A DNA stretch of 64,000 bases from Cavenderia fasciculata. Its lineage: Eukaryota; Evosea; Eumycetozoa; Acytosteliales; Cavenderiaceae. The position numbers were made by a program, and so were the translations under genes. The stretch is from positions 3,472,674 through 3,536,673 of the forward strand of contig NW_004457729.1 in NCBI RefSeq assembly GCF_000203815.1, written 5' to 3'. How positions within the stretch are numbered: the first letter of the stretch is position 1; each line of letters begins with the position of its first letter. The notes under the pieces were generated by a model. It had not been told where the DNA came from and searched no databases. It saw nothing but the letters and a program-made list of their open reading frames with translations. Shown one piece after another: positions 50,505-61,404 of this stretch.

Positions 50505-50906
50505 ATGGAGATTATTGATCAACAACAATTCGAACAAGTAGTTTTCCCAGCAACCAAAGTAAGTTTTATTTATCTATTTATCTATCTATCCATCTATAGA
50601 CTTCCAATTATTAATCTTTAATTATTTCTCTAGAGTATTATTTATATTTCAGAAAAGGATAATTATTTATGTAGTGCAATTGATCCATTATTTCAAAATG
50701 TTGTACAAAATAACCCAGATATAACCTTTATCAAAGTATTCAAAGAGGACTTTAAGACTTATTTTGGTAATATTCAACCACCATCCATTTTACTCTATGA
50801 AGGTGGAAAGGAGAGTGGAAGAGTTGACGGACAACCAATTGGAAAGACTTCAAGAGGGTTGGCTGCATTTGTTGACGGTGAGCCTTTGGAACAAGAACAA
50901 GCTTAA
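50505..50906 (+). CDS. Small thioredoxin-fold-like protein without CxxC
   Basis: Two exons (50505-50558 and 50634-50906) encode 108 aa. The pattern is thioredoxin-like: an N-terminal helix (QQQFEQVVFPAT), a strand (SIIYISEK), a helix with CSAIDPLFQNVVQNN, a strand (ITFIKVF), then QPPSILLYEGGKESGRVDG. The last piece resembles the cis-Pro, strand and glycine turn of thioredoxins (P-x-hydrophobic-x-x-x-x-G-K). The redox CxxC is absent; only single Cys LCSAID lies nearby. It is therefore probably a non-redox thioredoxin-fold adaptor. No signal peptide. It converges with the colossin-like gene 116 bp downstream. Confidence 0.75.
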
Positions 50907-51022
50907 ATGACATATTTAAAAGAACCATTCTTGTTTTTAATTGTATATATATATATTTAAATAAATTATATTTATTGTTTTTAAAAATTAGATCTGATAT
51001 TGTTAATTTATATTTTTTTATT

Positions 51023-53548
51023 TTATTTCCAAGTGATACCAAACAAGAATTTGTTGAAATAATAACCACCAAAAGCTGGAGAGGTTAGAGATGTTTGGTA
51101 GCCAAATGCAGTTACGTCGGCATCACATTCAGACTTTGGTGAGAGTTTGTAGGGTCCGGTGAGACGACGGGCGAGTTCGTTGATAGTGATGTAGACAGCG
51201 TGAGGTGAGGATGACTTTCCAGAGAATGTAAAGTAACCGTTTTGATCGGTGATACAAGTCGATGGATGTGGTGAGCCCATGATTACCTTGACGTTGGAGA
51301 TACCCATCTCGCCAGCATCTTGGATACCATTGCCGTTGGTGTCGTTCCAGACACGACCAGTGTAAAAGAGTCCGCATTGGTTGATGGCCGATGCAGGGTA
51401 GATGGGGGCAATGTCTCCGAGTCCGTTGGCCTTGTCAAATGTCTTGTCAAAGCCGCCAACGCCAGCACCCGAGTTGTACACTTGGAATCCCTTGACGACT
51501 TGGCCAGTGGATGCGTTGAACCATCTGAGCGAGCCAGTGTAGTAGTCGACATAGTCGTAGCCCGACGAGACGATAAGGTCGTTGCTGCCGGCATGTGCAG
51601 TGAACAGACTGGACGCATATTGGTGAGTGCCGATGAGCTCAGTGTTGAAAAAGTGGCCACCGCCCGGTCCGAAACGCGACTGTGTGTAGCCGGCAACCTT
51701 GCCACACTTGCCGTTGTATTCGAGTACCCAGTTACCGGTAATGTCGAGACAGAGGATAAGCATGTCGAGTGCAGGGTTGATACCCTTGGCATTGTCACCG
51801 ATACGGTTACGGAACGACAGGATCATACGTCCCTTGGTGTTAAAGTAGATACCCGATAGTTGTGGTTGTTGGGTTAGACCAGCTCTCCATGGACTCCACT
51901 CGGCTGGATCGCACTTGCCGCCGTCATAGTTGGTGCAGCCACGAGCAAATGTCAACGGGAACGACACGACAATCTGCCACTTGGACTCGCTCGAACGGAG
52001 AACATAAGTACCCATGGATTGCGCACCGCCAAACTCGCCAGAGCACACGCCACCCACGTAGAGAGCGCCGTGGTCAAATGTAACGGCAAAAATACGCCAG
52101 TCGCGAGCATCGGCACATCCAGGGTTGGGAACAGGGATACTACGCACATTGGCAGCATTGGGTGTTTCAAAGAGTGGGATTACATTGATCTCACGTCTAT
52201 ACAAATTGGCAACATAGAGGAAACGATAGTCGGTGGTCATACCACCAAACGACATCTTTCCAGCCATGTTCATAGCAGCTTCCTGGTAACGGTCTGTAAA
52301 GTTGTGCGATTTCTGGGGACCGCAGTAGTTATTGTCGCCAAAGATGATTGACAGGTCTGCATAGATCGAGTTGGCACCCGAGCCATCCAACTCGAGATAG
52401 TCAATCATATAGATACCACATGGGCCAGCTGGCCCGAAATCGGCATTGTATTTCCAGAGGGCAGAGGCATAGAGGTTACGTGAGGTTGGTTCATAGACGA
52501 TACCAGATACCGCACCGACTTGGAAGTGTTTGCTGAGCTTGGTAACGAATTTCGATCCGCTAGCGTCGTATCCGTTGCCAACAGCGTTGGCACTGATCGA
52601 GACCATGGCGGGCAGATCTGCATTGGGTCCGCTACGCGATCCAACCACAAAGCATGAGACGGCAAAAGAGACTGGATCAAAGTTTCTGAGCGTCTTGCCA
52701 GTGTTGGCCTTTTGGATGATACCAATGTTGTAGATGGCCGACTCAAAGGCAAAGAAGGTGGTGGCTGTGCCGGTCGAGATGTGGGTGTCGGGGATCTGGA
52801 AGACGATCTTGTACGTCTCGCCACGGAGCAACGACAGCGCGTACTTTCCATCCATGTTGGTCGATGCTGCGCCAATATAGGCACCAGTCTTGTCATAGAC
52901 AGTGATATTGATGGCGAATCCAGTGTTGGCAGACGATGCAACATCGTTCCAGGCGAATCGATCGATAAAGATTCGACCAGACACTTGGTAGATGGGTGGT
53001 GGAGTTGGTGGAATGATATTGATCATGAGGGTCACGACCGATGCGTTGGCTATGGCACCGGGACTGGCAACCATAGGCAATTGAAAGGCGGTGATACCGG
53101 TGGCCAGGATATTGGCTTCGACACCAATTCTCTCGGCACTCGACAATGGTCTCAGACAATTGGCCAGTGACGTCGAGATGGACCCAACTGGCAGATTACA
53201 AGTGTACGAGATATCGTTACGTGTGGGAAAGTAGTAGTTGGCGGGGTTAAAGAATTTGAGAGTGTACAGTGTCTGTAATCTCATTCCATCGAATCGGAAG
53301 ATACCCTGGCTGCTCGTGACAATGTCTGGCTTGAACTGAGTGGTATCGTTGCCCTGGGAAATGACCGAAGTGATGATGACACCCGCCACACCAGGCTCAC
53401 CAACACCATTGTAAAACAAGTTGTTATTGTTGTCTAAAAAGCACAATCCGTCCACCGCATAAATATCCGCTGCTCTTGTCGTTGTCGTCAAACATGCCAA
53501 CAACAACCAAACCACTGCAAAGATGGTGATTTTCAATTTAGAAATCAT
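51023..53548 (-). CDS. Colossin-like secreted protein with Cna-B/SdrD repeats
   Basis: Single exon, 841 aa, with an N-terminal signal peptide (KLKITIFAVVWLLLACL, cleavage probably after TRA). Cna-B/SdrD-type beta-sandwich modules are seen at the N-terminus (GLCFLDNNNNLFYNGVGEPG), near residue 190 (GRIFIDRFAWNDVASSANTG) and at the C-terminus (GRVWNDTNGNGIQDAGEMGI). The central 400 residues (FQVGAVSGIVYEP, GPCGIYMIDYL, MSFGGMTTDYRFLYVANLYR) look like a propeller found with such modules in dictyostelid and bacterial proteins. It lacks a membrane helix or GPI signal, so it is probably released or bound to extracellular matrix. Function is unknown. The coding DNA is G+C rich through the middle. 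Confidence 0.9.
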   Translation of the reverse strand: MISKLKITIFAVVWLLLACLTTTTRAADIYAVDGLCFLDNNNNLFYNGVGEPGVAGVIITSVISQGNDTTQFKPDIVTSSQGIFRFDGMRLQTLYTLKFFNPANYYFPTRNDISYTCNLPVGSISTSLANCLRPLSSAERIGVEANILATGITAFQLPMVASPGAIANASVVTLMINIIPPTPPPIYQVSGRIFIDRFAWNDVASSANTGFAINITVYDKTGAYIGAASTNMDGKYALSLLRGETYKIVFQIPDTHISTGTATTFFAFESAIYNIGIIQKANTGKTLRNFDPVSFAVSCFVVGSRSGPNADLPAMVSISANAVGNGYDASGSKFVTKLSKHFQVGAVSGIVYEPTSRNLYASALWKYNADFGPAGPCGIYMIDYLELDGSGANSIYADLSIIFGDNNYCGPQKSHNFTDRYQEAAMNMAGKMSFGGMTTDYRFLYVANLYRREINVIPLFETPNAANVRSIPVPNPGCADARDWRIFAVTFDHGALYVGGVCSGEFGGAQSMGTYVLRSSESKWQIVVSFPLTFARGCTNYDGGKCDPAEWSPWRAGLTQQPQLSGIYFNTKGRMILSFRNRIGDNAKGINPALDMLILCLDITGNWVLEYNGKCGKVAGYTQSRFGPGGGHFFNTELIGTHQYASSLFTAHAGSNDLIVSSGYDYVDYYTGSLRWFNASTGQVVKGFQVYNSGAGVGGFDKTFDKANGLGDIAPIYPASAINQCGLFYTGRVWNDTNGNGIQDAGEMGISNVKVIMGSPHPSTCITDQNGYFTFSGKSSSPHAVYITINELARRLTGPYKLSPKSECDADVTAFGYQTSLTSPAFGGYYFNKFLFGITWK

Positions 53549-54440
53549 TTCTTCTTATTCTTTTTCTAATTAATTAATTTCTCTCCAACAAATAATTAAA
53601 TTGAATAATAATAATAATAATAACTCTTACTTTTTGATTCTCTCTCTCTCTCTATTTCTCTCTACATACTGCTCTTGTTTCTATCTGATTGCTTACCACC
53701 TTTTCTTTCCTTCATTGATTAAATTATTAATTTACTATATATTTATATTGTTTGTTGAAGAGTCATGCATTGATGATCAGTAGTAGGTAGGTATGATCAT
53801 ATGCATTTCGATAACCATTGTCATCAATATCATACATGTTTCATTTCACACCTAGCTAGCAACAATGTAAAGTAATAATACCACTTTTGCTATGTTGCTT
53901 TGTTGCTTTGTTGCTCATTGCTAATTGCTGTTATGTTATTGTTATATATCTTGAGTCAGTCATATGAATAAATCAAATCACCTGATAATAGTGAGTGTGG
54001 TTGATTGTTGTTGTTGTTACGAACATCAACCAAATGTTATTGGGTGTGTGGTGTGCCAATCAATCATCATTGTTGTTCACCAATGTAACACCCAACCACT
54101 ATGATAAGATGAATCTTGAGAGACTGATGATGTTTATGTAAAAAATACGGTCTATCATAAGCTAAAAGGAAAGGCTCCTTTCCGCCTGCAATTTATGTTT
54201 GGCAGAAAACTCTAAAATCATTAAAAAAACAAAATAAATATAATTAAATATTACTATATTATTAATATAATAGATGTACTTTGTCAATTATGTACACTCT
54301 ACATCTTCTTTGTGTTCAATTATGTACATTAATATAAAAATAGGTGTCCCAAAATCAAAAAGAGATATGTAGGATATTTTTAATTTAATTTGATTTATTT
54401 TGGTTTACCTGTTTATATGCACATTTATAACATTTTCTTT
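53549..54440. other. Intergenic region
   Basis: About 890 bp, A+T rich. It includes ATAATA and CT tracts beside the colossin-like start, TTGCTTTG repeats near 53891-53916, and TGTACTTTG/TGTACA repeats near 54271-54330. A further downstream exon of the small Cys-rich gene could lie near 54240-54380, but none was convincing. Confidence 0.5.
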
Positions 54441-54848
54441 TCATAGTTCCATTGGCAAATGACATGGATGGAAATTCGTCAGAGTTCCCAGAAGTGTAGC
54501 CACAAAAGTCACAATGATGCGGTTGCCTTTGGAAGATTTTTTTAGGATTTCAAAGTTTGCATGTTTGTCTGTTGCATAGGCTGCATAATCGATTGGTGAG
54601 AATGAATCTTTACATTTCTTACACTCTGTCCATTTTCCCTTATGTTTTTCTATATTTAAATAAAGTTAAAAAGAAAGTAAATAAGCGAGCGTTAATGTAA
54701 TGTTTATAATAATATTATTATTTTTTGTTTTTTTTTTTTTTTCCTTACCATCAAAATGATGGGCACAAATAGTTCTATTATCATGGTTTCTTGCACAAAA
54801 TATTACATATTTCTCATAGTCGTCACAAATCCAATTGTATCTAATCAT
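54441..54848 (-). CDS. Small Cys-rich, zinc-finger-like gene, possibly frameshifted
   Basis: Two exons (54749-54848 and 54441-54649) read MIRYNWICDDYEKYVIF, CARNHDNRTICAHHFD, then KGKWTECKKCKDSF, and end at a TGA after 102 aa. Paired Cys/His suggest metal binding. Downstream of a run of seven A (coding sense, 54537-54543) the chosen frame loses Cys pairs. The neighbouring frame instead continues with PHHCDFCGYTSGNSD and KRKCYKCAYKQ up to a GTAAAC donor at 54410, which looks more like a continuing zinc finger. So either the homopolymer has a sequencing or true frameshift error, or the gene is decaying. Family not recognised. Confidence 0.5.
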
Positions 54849-55399
54849 TCAAAGTTGCCCCTACAAAAAAAAATTAAATTTAAAAAAATAACGACTAAAA
54901 AAAAATGTATAATACTTTATTATTACTAGTAGACATCTTACTTTCAAAATCAGCATCAGGAAAATATAAATTATTTTTATTTATTTATATTTTTATTTAT
55001 TTATTTATAAGATTTTTAGTCAATAAAAAAAAAGCTGATGATTGTTCATTTAATAACCAAATTTTATTATCCCAGGTATCAGATCTTGTTTAAATGAATG
55101 AATGTCACCAACTATACCCATTACAAGGAACAACTCAAAAGTTTCAATTCAAAAATAAAGAGAGAGGAAGGATATATAGTGATAAATTACATCTAACACG
55201 ATTACTATTTTTGGAAATCAGTGTTGATTAAAATTGACAAAAACAAGTTAAAGTGGTTGAGAGTGAGAGTGAGCACTTTGTGCGTGGTTGTGATTGAACA
55301 AACATATCTTTCTGTTTGTTTGTATATATTGTATATTATTTATAAAGATATAGTATTAGTAGTAGTAGGTAGTATTGGAGATAAAAGGAAACCAACCAA
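54849..55399. other. Divergent intergenic region
   Basis: About 550 bp of A+T-rich DNA with TTTA repeats near 54976-55010. It separates the Cys-rich gene from the acyl-CoA synthetase. No gene is seen. Confidence 0.6.
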
Positions 55400-57780
55400 A
55401 TGTATCATAGTTTAATTAAAAATAGTGTTGGAAGGTTATCTTCTTCACTAAAAGCAACAACAACAGTCTTATCATCATCATCATCATCATCATCATCAAG
55501 TACAAAGAGATGTTATATTTCTTCTTCTTCTTCTTCTTCTTCTTCATCCTCAACAAAACATAAATATACGAGTGGACCAGACAATTATAGTTATGATCAT
55601 GACTTTAAGAATGCAATGGATAATAATGAACAGTTTTGGAATGAGAATGCATCAAATTATGTACATTGGTAGGTAGATGTAGTATATCCAATCGATGTAA
55701 ACGAATAGAATCGAATAGATAATCGATCATTCGGGATTGACAATCAAGACTAACATCAACTCCGATACGATATACAATAGGGATAAAAAGTATGACAAAA
55801 CATTGGGAGGAACACCAGAGTATCCCAAATGGTTTGAAGGTGGTTTACTCAACGCTGCTTACAATGCATTGGATGTACATGTTAAAAACCCTAAAATAAA
55901 GAACAAAGTTGCTCTAGTTCATGAAACTCCTTCAGTTGTAAGTAAAGAACAAACCAAGTTGACCATTTATAATTATTAATATTTACCTCTCCTTCCATTT
56001 TATTTATGTTTAGGGAATAGTTCATAAATTAACATACGAACAATTATATGATGAAGTATGTTTATTTTCAACTGCATTAATCAATCTTGGCATTCAAAAA
56101 GGAGATCATGTTATTATTTACATGCCGATGATTAATGCATCGGTAGTTGCAATGTTGGCTTGTGCACGTATTGGAGCTACTCATAGTGTTGTTTTTGGTG
56201 GATTTGCATCACCTCAGTTGGCCAACCGTATCGATCATCTCCAACCAAAACTAATCATCTCTGCCAACTTTGGTGTAGAAGGCAAGAAATTCAATCATTA
56301 TACACTGCTCTTGCAAAAGGCATTAGAGTTGGCACAACACAAACCAGCACACACCATTGTATACACTAGAAAGGATATAGTGCCCGATGTACCATCACCC
56401 AAGATTCAAGGTGCACTCGATTGGCATGAAATCACAAAAGCAGTCCAACATTTATCACGTGACTATGCAAAGGTTGACAGCCAACATCCTCTCTTTATTC
56501 TCTATACCTCTGGTACAACTGGATCACCAAAGGGGTTGGTTAGAGAGACTGGAGGTTACGTGGCGGCAGTCAACTATGCCATGCGACACACATACGACAT
56601 GAAAGCTGGTGAAGACACCTTTTTTGCAGCCAGTGACATTGGTTGGATTGTTGGCCATACTGGTACGGTCTATGGATCGCTTTGTTGTGGTCTAACAAGC
56701 ATTGTTTTTGAAGGTAAACCAATCATCCCAGATGCGGGTGTTGTTTGGAATCTTATTGAAAAACATCGTGTCAATGCCATGTTTACTGCTCCAACTGCTG
56801 TTCGTGCCATTCATGCAGCCGATCCAGATGGAAAATTAATCAAAAAGCATGATCTATCCTCACTGCGTTCCATTTGGCTTGGTGGTGAAAAATTAGATTC
56901 TGCTACTTATTCTTTCTTGACTGATTCAACTAAAACACCTGTTTATGATAATTATTGGAATACAGGTAAAGAGAAAAAAAAAAAAGAGATCTATTTAAAC
57001 AATGTTAATTAATATTTTTTATTTTATTTTTTAGAATCTGGATGGCCAATGATAACAAATCCATGTGGAAAAAAGAAGATTGTACCAGGTGTAACTGGTA
57101 TACCAGTTCCAGGATACAACTTTCATATATTGGATGAAAATGGACAAAGAATTATAAAACCAGATACAACAGGTGAACTTGCCATCAAGTTACCAATTCC
57201 ACCAGGATTTTCACCAACTCTTTTCAAGAATCATGATGGTTATGTAAATACTTATTTAAGAAGATACAAGGGATACATGAGAAGTGGTGATTCTGCTTTT
57301 ATTACAAAGGATGGATACTATAACATTGTCTCTCGTGTCGATGATGTCATCAATGTCTCTGGTCACAGACTTTCTACAGGTTCAATCGAAGAGGTACTCT
57401 CTTCACATCCAGCAGTTGTTGAATCTGCTGTTATTGGTGTCCATGATGATATCAAAGGAGAGGTACCATTTGGTTTGATTGTTGTCAAACCAAACTATAG
57501 CCAAGCTCATCACCACGAACAAATTGAAAAGGATATGATCAAGGCTGTCCGTGAAAAGATTGGCCCAGTGGCAACATTTAAACAAGTATTGGTTGTAAAG
57601 AGACTGCCAAAGACTAGATCAGGAAAAATCCTAAGAGCCATCCTTAGAAAAATTTATCATGGTGAACCATTCCCAATGCCACCAACAATTGAAGATCCAG
57701 AAGTATTAAATGAAATTGAATTAAACTTTAAACAATATCATCAATCTCATCCAAATAATAATAATAATAATAATAATTAA
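55400..57780 (+). CDS. ACSS3-like short-chain acyl-CoA synthetase
   Basis: Four exons in phase (55400-55668, 55781-55937, 56014-56965, 57035-57780) give 707 aa. The enzyme activates a short-chain acid with ATP and CoA. The ANL motifs are clear: YTSGTTGSPKGLVRETGG (P-loop), SDIGWIVGHTGTVYG, FTAPTAVRAI, GGEKLD, and the catalytic Lys in KTRSGKILR near the C-terminus. The order and the R-x-TGG after the P-loop fit ACSS3, the mitochondrial propionyl-type synthetase, better than ACSS1/2. The N-terminus is basic and Ser rich (LIKNSVGRLSSSLK) with two poly-Ser tracts, consistent with mitochondrial import. The join ...NYVHW/DKKYDKTLGG restores the conserved W-x-K-x-Y-D-K-x-L segment. Confidence 0.92.
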
Positions 57781-57889
57781 AAAAAAAAAATTAAATTAAA
57801 AAAACAGTGATGTACAGTATGCAAAAATGAACAAATAAATATTAATTTAAAATATATTATATTAAATTAATCTTTTTATTTTAATTTAT

Positions 57890-58216
57890 TTAACATCTAA
57901 TAGCATCACAACATCTTGGGTATAATTGAAATTTGTCACCCAAGATGACTCTACATGGACTGAGAATTAGGTCATTGCTTAGAAGATAGGGACATGTTGT
58001 ATAGTACCATTGTCTTTCAGTTCGATTGTAATAGTATTCTACACAGTCAAGCCAATCTCTTTTCTTTGGGATTTTAGTATCCTCTTTGAAAGGAACCTGT
58101 GGTTGGTTCTTGTGTGGTTCTGAAATTTGTGGAAACAAGATAAATACTGTCAGCCAAACCAAGAGTATTAATTTTAAAAAAGAAACTAAATTGTATCTGT
58201 CCATGGAATTGGCCAA
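57890..58216 (-). CDS. Small secreted or membrane-anchored Cys-containing protein
   Basis: Intact 108-aa ORF without introns. An N-terminal hydrophobic segment (LVSFLKLILLVWLTVFILF, about residues 10-28) is a signal peptide or anchor. The remainder is hydrophilic with six Cys (DWLDCVEYYYN, YYTTCPYLL, LSPCRVILG, YPRCCDAIRC), which suggests disulfides. Asn-Arg-Thr is a possible glycosylation site. It ends at the last Cys. Family unknown. It is convergent with the acyl-CoA synthetase gene, 109 bp away. Composition and the clear signal segment argue that it is real. Confidence 0.68.
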   Translation of the reverse strand: MANSMDRYNLVSFLKLILLVWLTVFILFPQISEPHKNQPQVPFKEDTKIPKKRDWLDCVEYYYNRTERQWYYTTCPYLLSNDLILSPCRVILGDKFQLYPRCCDAIRC

Positions 58217-58896
58217 CCGCTCAACGTTGGATTGGAATTATATAAAGTAAATGATTTACAAAAAAAAAAAAACAAATGAGTTCCGATCAGATGATCTTTT
58301 ATCACATTCCCCACATCTTTCGACTATTGAAATCCAAACGAAACCACAAAAAAAAAATGTATGACTTTCACACCAAAACCACAAATCTGATCATCCTGGA
58401 ATAAACCTGAAAGGAAAAAAGATAAATAAGATAATATTCTTTGTATGTTGGCTCAAAGGATTAAGAAAAAAAATAGTGCATCCAAAACAAATGGATTTTA
58501 TTGGCTCTGGAATTTATTATTATTATTATTATTATTATAATTCAGTGTATTGGAATGAACGTCGGTGCAATCATTTGAAACGAGTCAATTATGTTAATAT
58601 ACAGTGAACGACAAATGAGGAGTGGAGAGATAATATATTTATCAATCTATTTTTAGTTGGTTGGTTGGTTGGTTTATATATATGTTACAAAAAAAAAAAA
58701 AGTTAATTATTATTATCAATTAATTAATTATTATTAGTAGTTGAGTTGGTTATTATTCTTGGTTATTATTATTATTATTTTGATTATCAAAATATTATTC
58801 TAGAAATATTTCTTTTGTTTTTGATTATTATGATTCGGAGGTGGTGATAATTTTGATTATTTGATTATTTTGATTTTTGGAAAAAGATTTATAAAT
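58217..58896. other. Intergenic spacer
   Basis: A+T-rich spacer with an ATT tract near 58516-58540, GGTTGGTTGGTTGG near 58657-58671 and A runs. No gene is seen. It holds the promoter of the small secreted gene and the 3' end of the RBR gene. Confidence 0.6.
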
Positions 58897-61404
58897 TTAA
58901 TAGCCTCTTCTTCTTCTTCTGATGTATTTTCCAAGTCTGTAAACACCATAGACCGCTCCACCAACCAAGATGACTGGTAAACCAACAGTGCATGCCACGC
59001 CAATGGCAACATTTTTGGCTCTTCTACGGTGGCGACGACGGTGACGGTCGTTGTTGGTAGAGGCCGTGGTGGTGACCAGCGGTGTGTAGTATTGCTTGTC
59101 GTAACATTCGGGGAAGTTGGGATCGAGGAAATGGCCGGGCTGATAGTCGGATCGGCACAACCAGCAGAATTGGTGTTGGCAGTGTATGCAGGTGAGATGG
59201 TTACAACCGTCGTTCTTTTCAATATAGCAGTTGCACTTGGGGCAGGTTTGCACGAGGAAACCACCGCCGTCAACCCAAGTCTTAAAGAGCTCCTTTGAGT
59301 TGTCTTCAGACTCTTGTTTACGATTCTTAAACTTCATGGCTTCGTCACCACACTTGTAACCTTGATGTGCTTCCTCGCCACAGTTGAAACAAAACTCAGA
59401 ATTACACTTGGGACATGATAACCAGGGGTTTGAAGCCGATCCACCACGCACAGAAGTGTCGCAGTCGGGAGTTGGACACCATTTGATTGGCTCAGCCTTG
59501 AGCGAAGCAACCATTGAGAACTTTCTAAACTTGGTAAATGTCTTTTCATCGGTAAAACGCTTAATCTCTTCTTCGGTAATATCAGTCTTGCAGCCTGGGA
59601 ATGGACAGATGAGATCGAGGACACGAGCTTCGATAATGTGGCTCGACAAGTATTGACGGATACATTCGCAGCAATATTGATGTCCACAACCAAATCCATA
59701 CACTTCATTTGACATTTCATACTCGCAGTAGCAAATCTTGCATTCAACAGGCTCGTCCAATGGCACTGGTATAGATATCTCTACAGTCTTTGTGGCTGGC
59801 TCGTCGTCTGAATCAGACTCGTCAGAATCTTCATCCTCTTCTTCCTCGGATTCCTCGTCTTCTTCAGAGTAGGAAGAATCATCATAACTTTTGTTTTGTG
59901 TTCTGACAGTCTTGCCAACAATCCATTTTCTAGTTCCAATGCCATCGTGACTACGAGAAAGTTGTGATGATCGCTTATTTCTTTCTTGTACTCTTCTCGC
60001 CAATTCCTCTTTGAGTGATGGTCTTGAAAGTTCCAATGAATTTCTAATATTATTATTATAATTATTATTTGTTGTTGTTGTTGTTGTACTAGTTGTAGAG
60101 GTGGTCGATGTTTCGGGTGTAGAAAAGACCAATTTTTTCAATCCTCTCAATTCAAAAGATTCTTCGAGTGACATTGGATGGATCTCTTCATCATCGTCTG
60201 AAGCATAGTGTTGTGGACGTCTTTGTTCATGAATATATTCTTGATCTGATCCAGACTCTTCTTCAGATTCTCCATCTGATTCTTCTTCCGATTCCTCCGA
60301 TTCTTCCTCTTCACTATCTGATCTTTCGATTTGTGATCTTTTAATATAACGAGGACGTCTCGAAGTATTCGAGGTTGTGGTTGTTGTAGAAGTAGTAGTA
60401 GTAGTATGAGGAGAAGTACTTGCAGTGACTGTACTCATTGGATTAACTCCAAAAATTGATCTCTAAAAAAAGACAATCATTAGTAAGTGACATTTAACAT
60501 TCATTTCAATTCATTTCATTTCATTATTGTTTACATACTCTTCTGTCACCTTTAAAGAAATGAAATTTAATTGGTTTCTTTCCGTTTGCATATTGTTGTG
60601 ATGGTGGAAGTGGGACGAAACCACTGCCGCCATCACTGTCACTGTCGGAATCGAGAGCACGTGCAGCTGAACGTGGAGTGAGTGGAGGTGGGGGAGGGAG
60701 GGCATGAAGGGCGAGTGTGTTTGGGTGGTTGGTTGCTCCAGCACCGCCCTCTGCAGGCACAGTAAAATCTAGTTGCTCATCTTGACCAGAAACAATCTTT
60801 ACAGTGATCAATACATCATCGATACGATCGAGTAAACCCAACAATCCATTTAATCTAGACTCGTGTCCCAAATAATTACCAATTAAAATTACAATTCTTG
60901 CTCTTAATTTTTCTAATTTCTTTATATAAACAATTAATCTAAAGGAAAAGAAATGAAATGAAAGGAAAGGAAAAGAAAAAAAGATATTAATAAATCGGTG
61001 CAAAGTTGATCGCCGACTTTGTATATTTTTTTTTTTTTTTTTAATAGGGCCATATCCCTCCTTGCTTTGCTTGTTATGCGTTATATGTGTACGTGTGTGA
61101 CACTTGTATATATATGTACATACTTGTTATTCTGTGATTTTGATAGTTTTGATTTACAGGTTACATCAGGTGATGAAGATGCGTTATTAAACATAATCTG
61201 AACCAAATGATTCAGTTCATTGATATTTTGTTCGACAGCTGGTGTTACTCTTGATACTGTCAAGTCTTCAGTGTCCTAAAGAGAGAGCAATCGATCATTG
61301 ATGTTAATAGTCTGGTGGGTGACTCATCACGAATACAATCCTTCAATATAATATATCCTTACCCTATTATTTGGAATACTATTAAAGATATCGACAGCTG
61401 CCAT
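58897..61404 (-). CDS. RBR-type E3 ubiquitin ligase, tail-anchored, with helical N-terminal extension
   Basis: Four exons in phase (61363-61404, 61124-61275, 60539-60938, 58897-60462) give 719 aa. RING1 (VECKICYCEYEM...GCGHQYCCECIRQYL), IBR (WCPTPDCDTSV...CPKCNSEFCFNCGEEAHQGYKC) and RING2 (CPKCNCYIEKNDGCNHLTC) form a complete RBR. The GC in NDGCNH is the catalytic Cys that receives ubiquitin. A C-terminal hydrophobic helix (VAIGVACTVGLPVILVGGAV) and RRRRRGY suggest a tail-anchored protein. The first 125 residues form helices (VEQNINELNHLVQIMF, LEKLRARIVILIGNYLG, LNGLLGLLDRIDDVLI) reminiscent of a GAT-type bundle; acidic Ser-rich linkers follow. The 3' exon has its own ATG 24 bases in, but the frame is open back to its acceptor and matches the upstream exons in phase, so a single gene is preferred. 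Confidence 0.83.
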
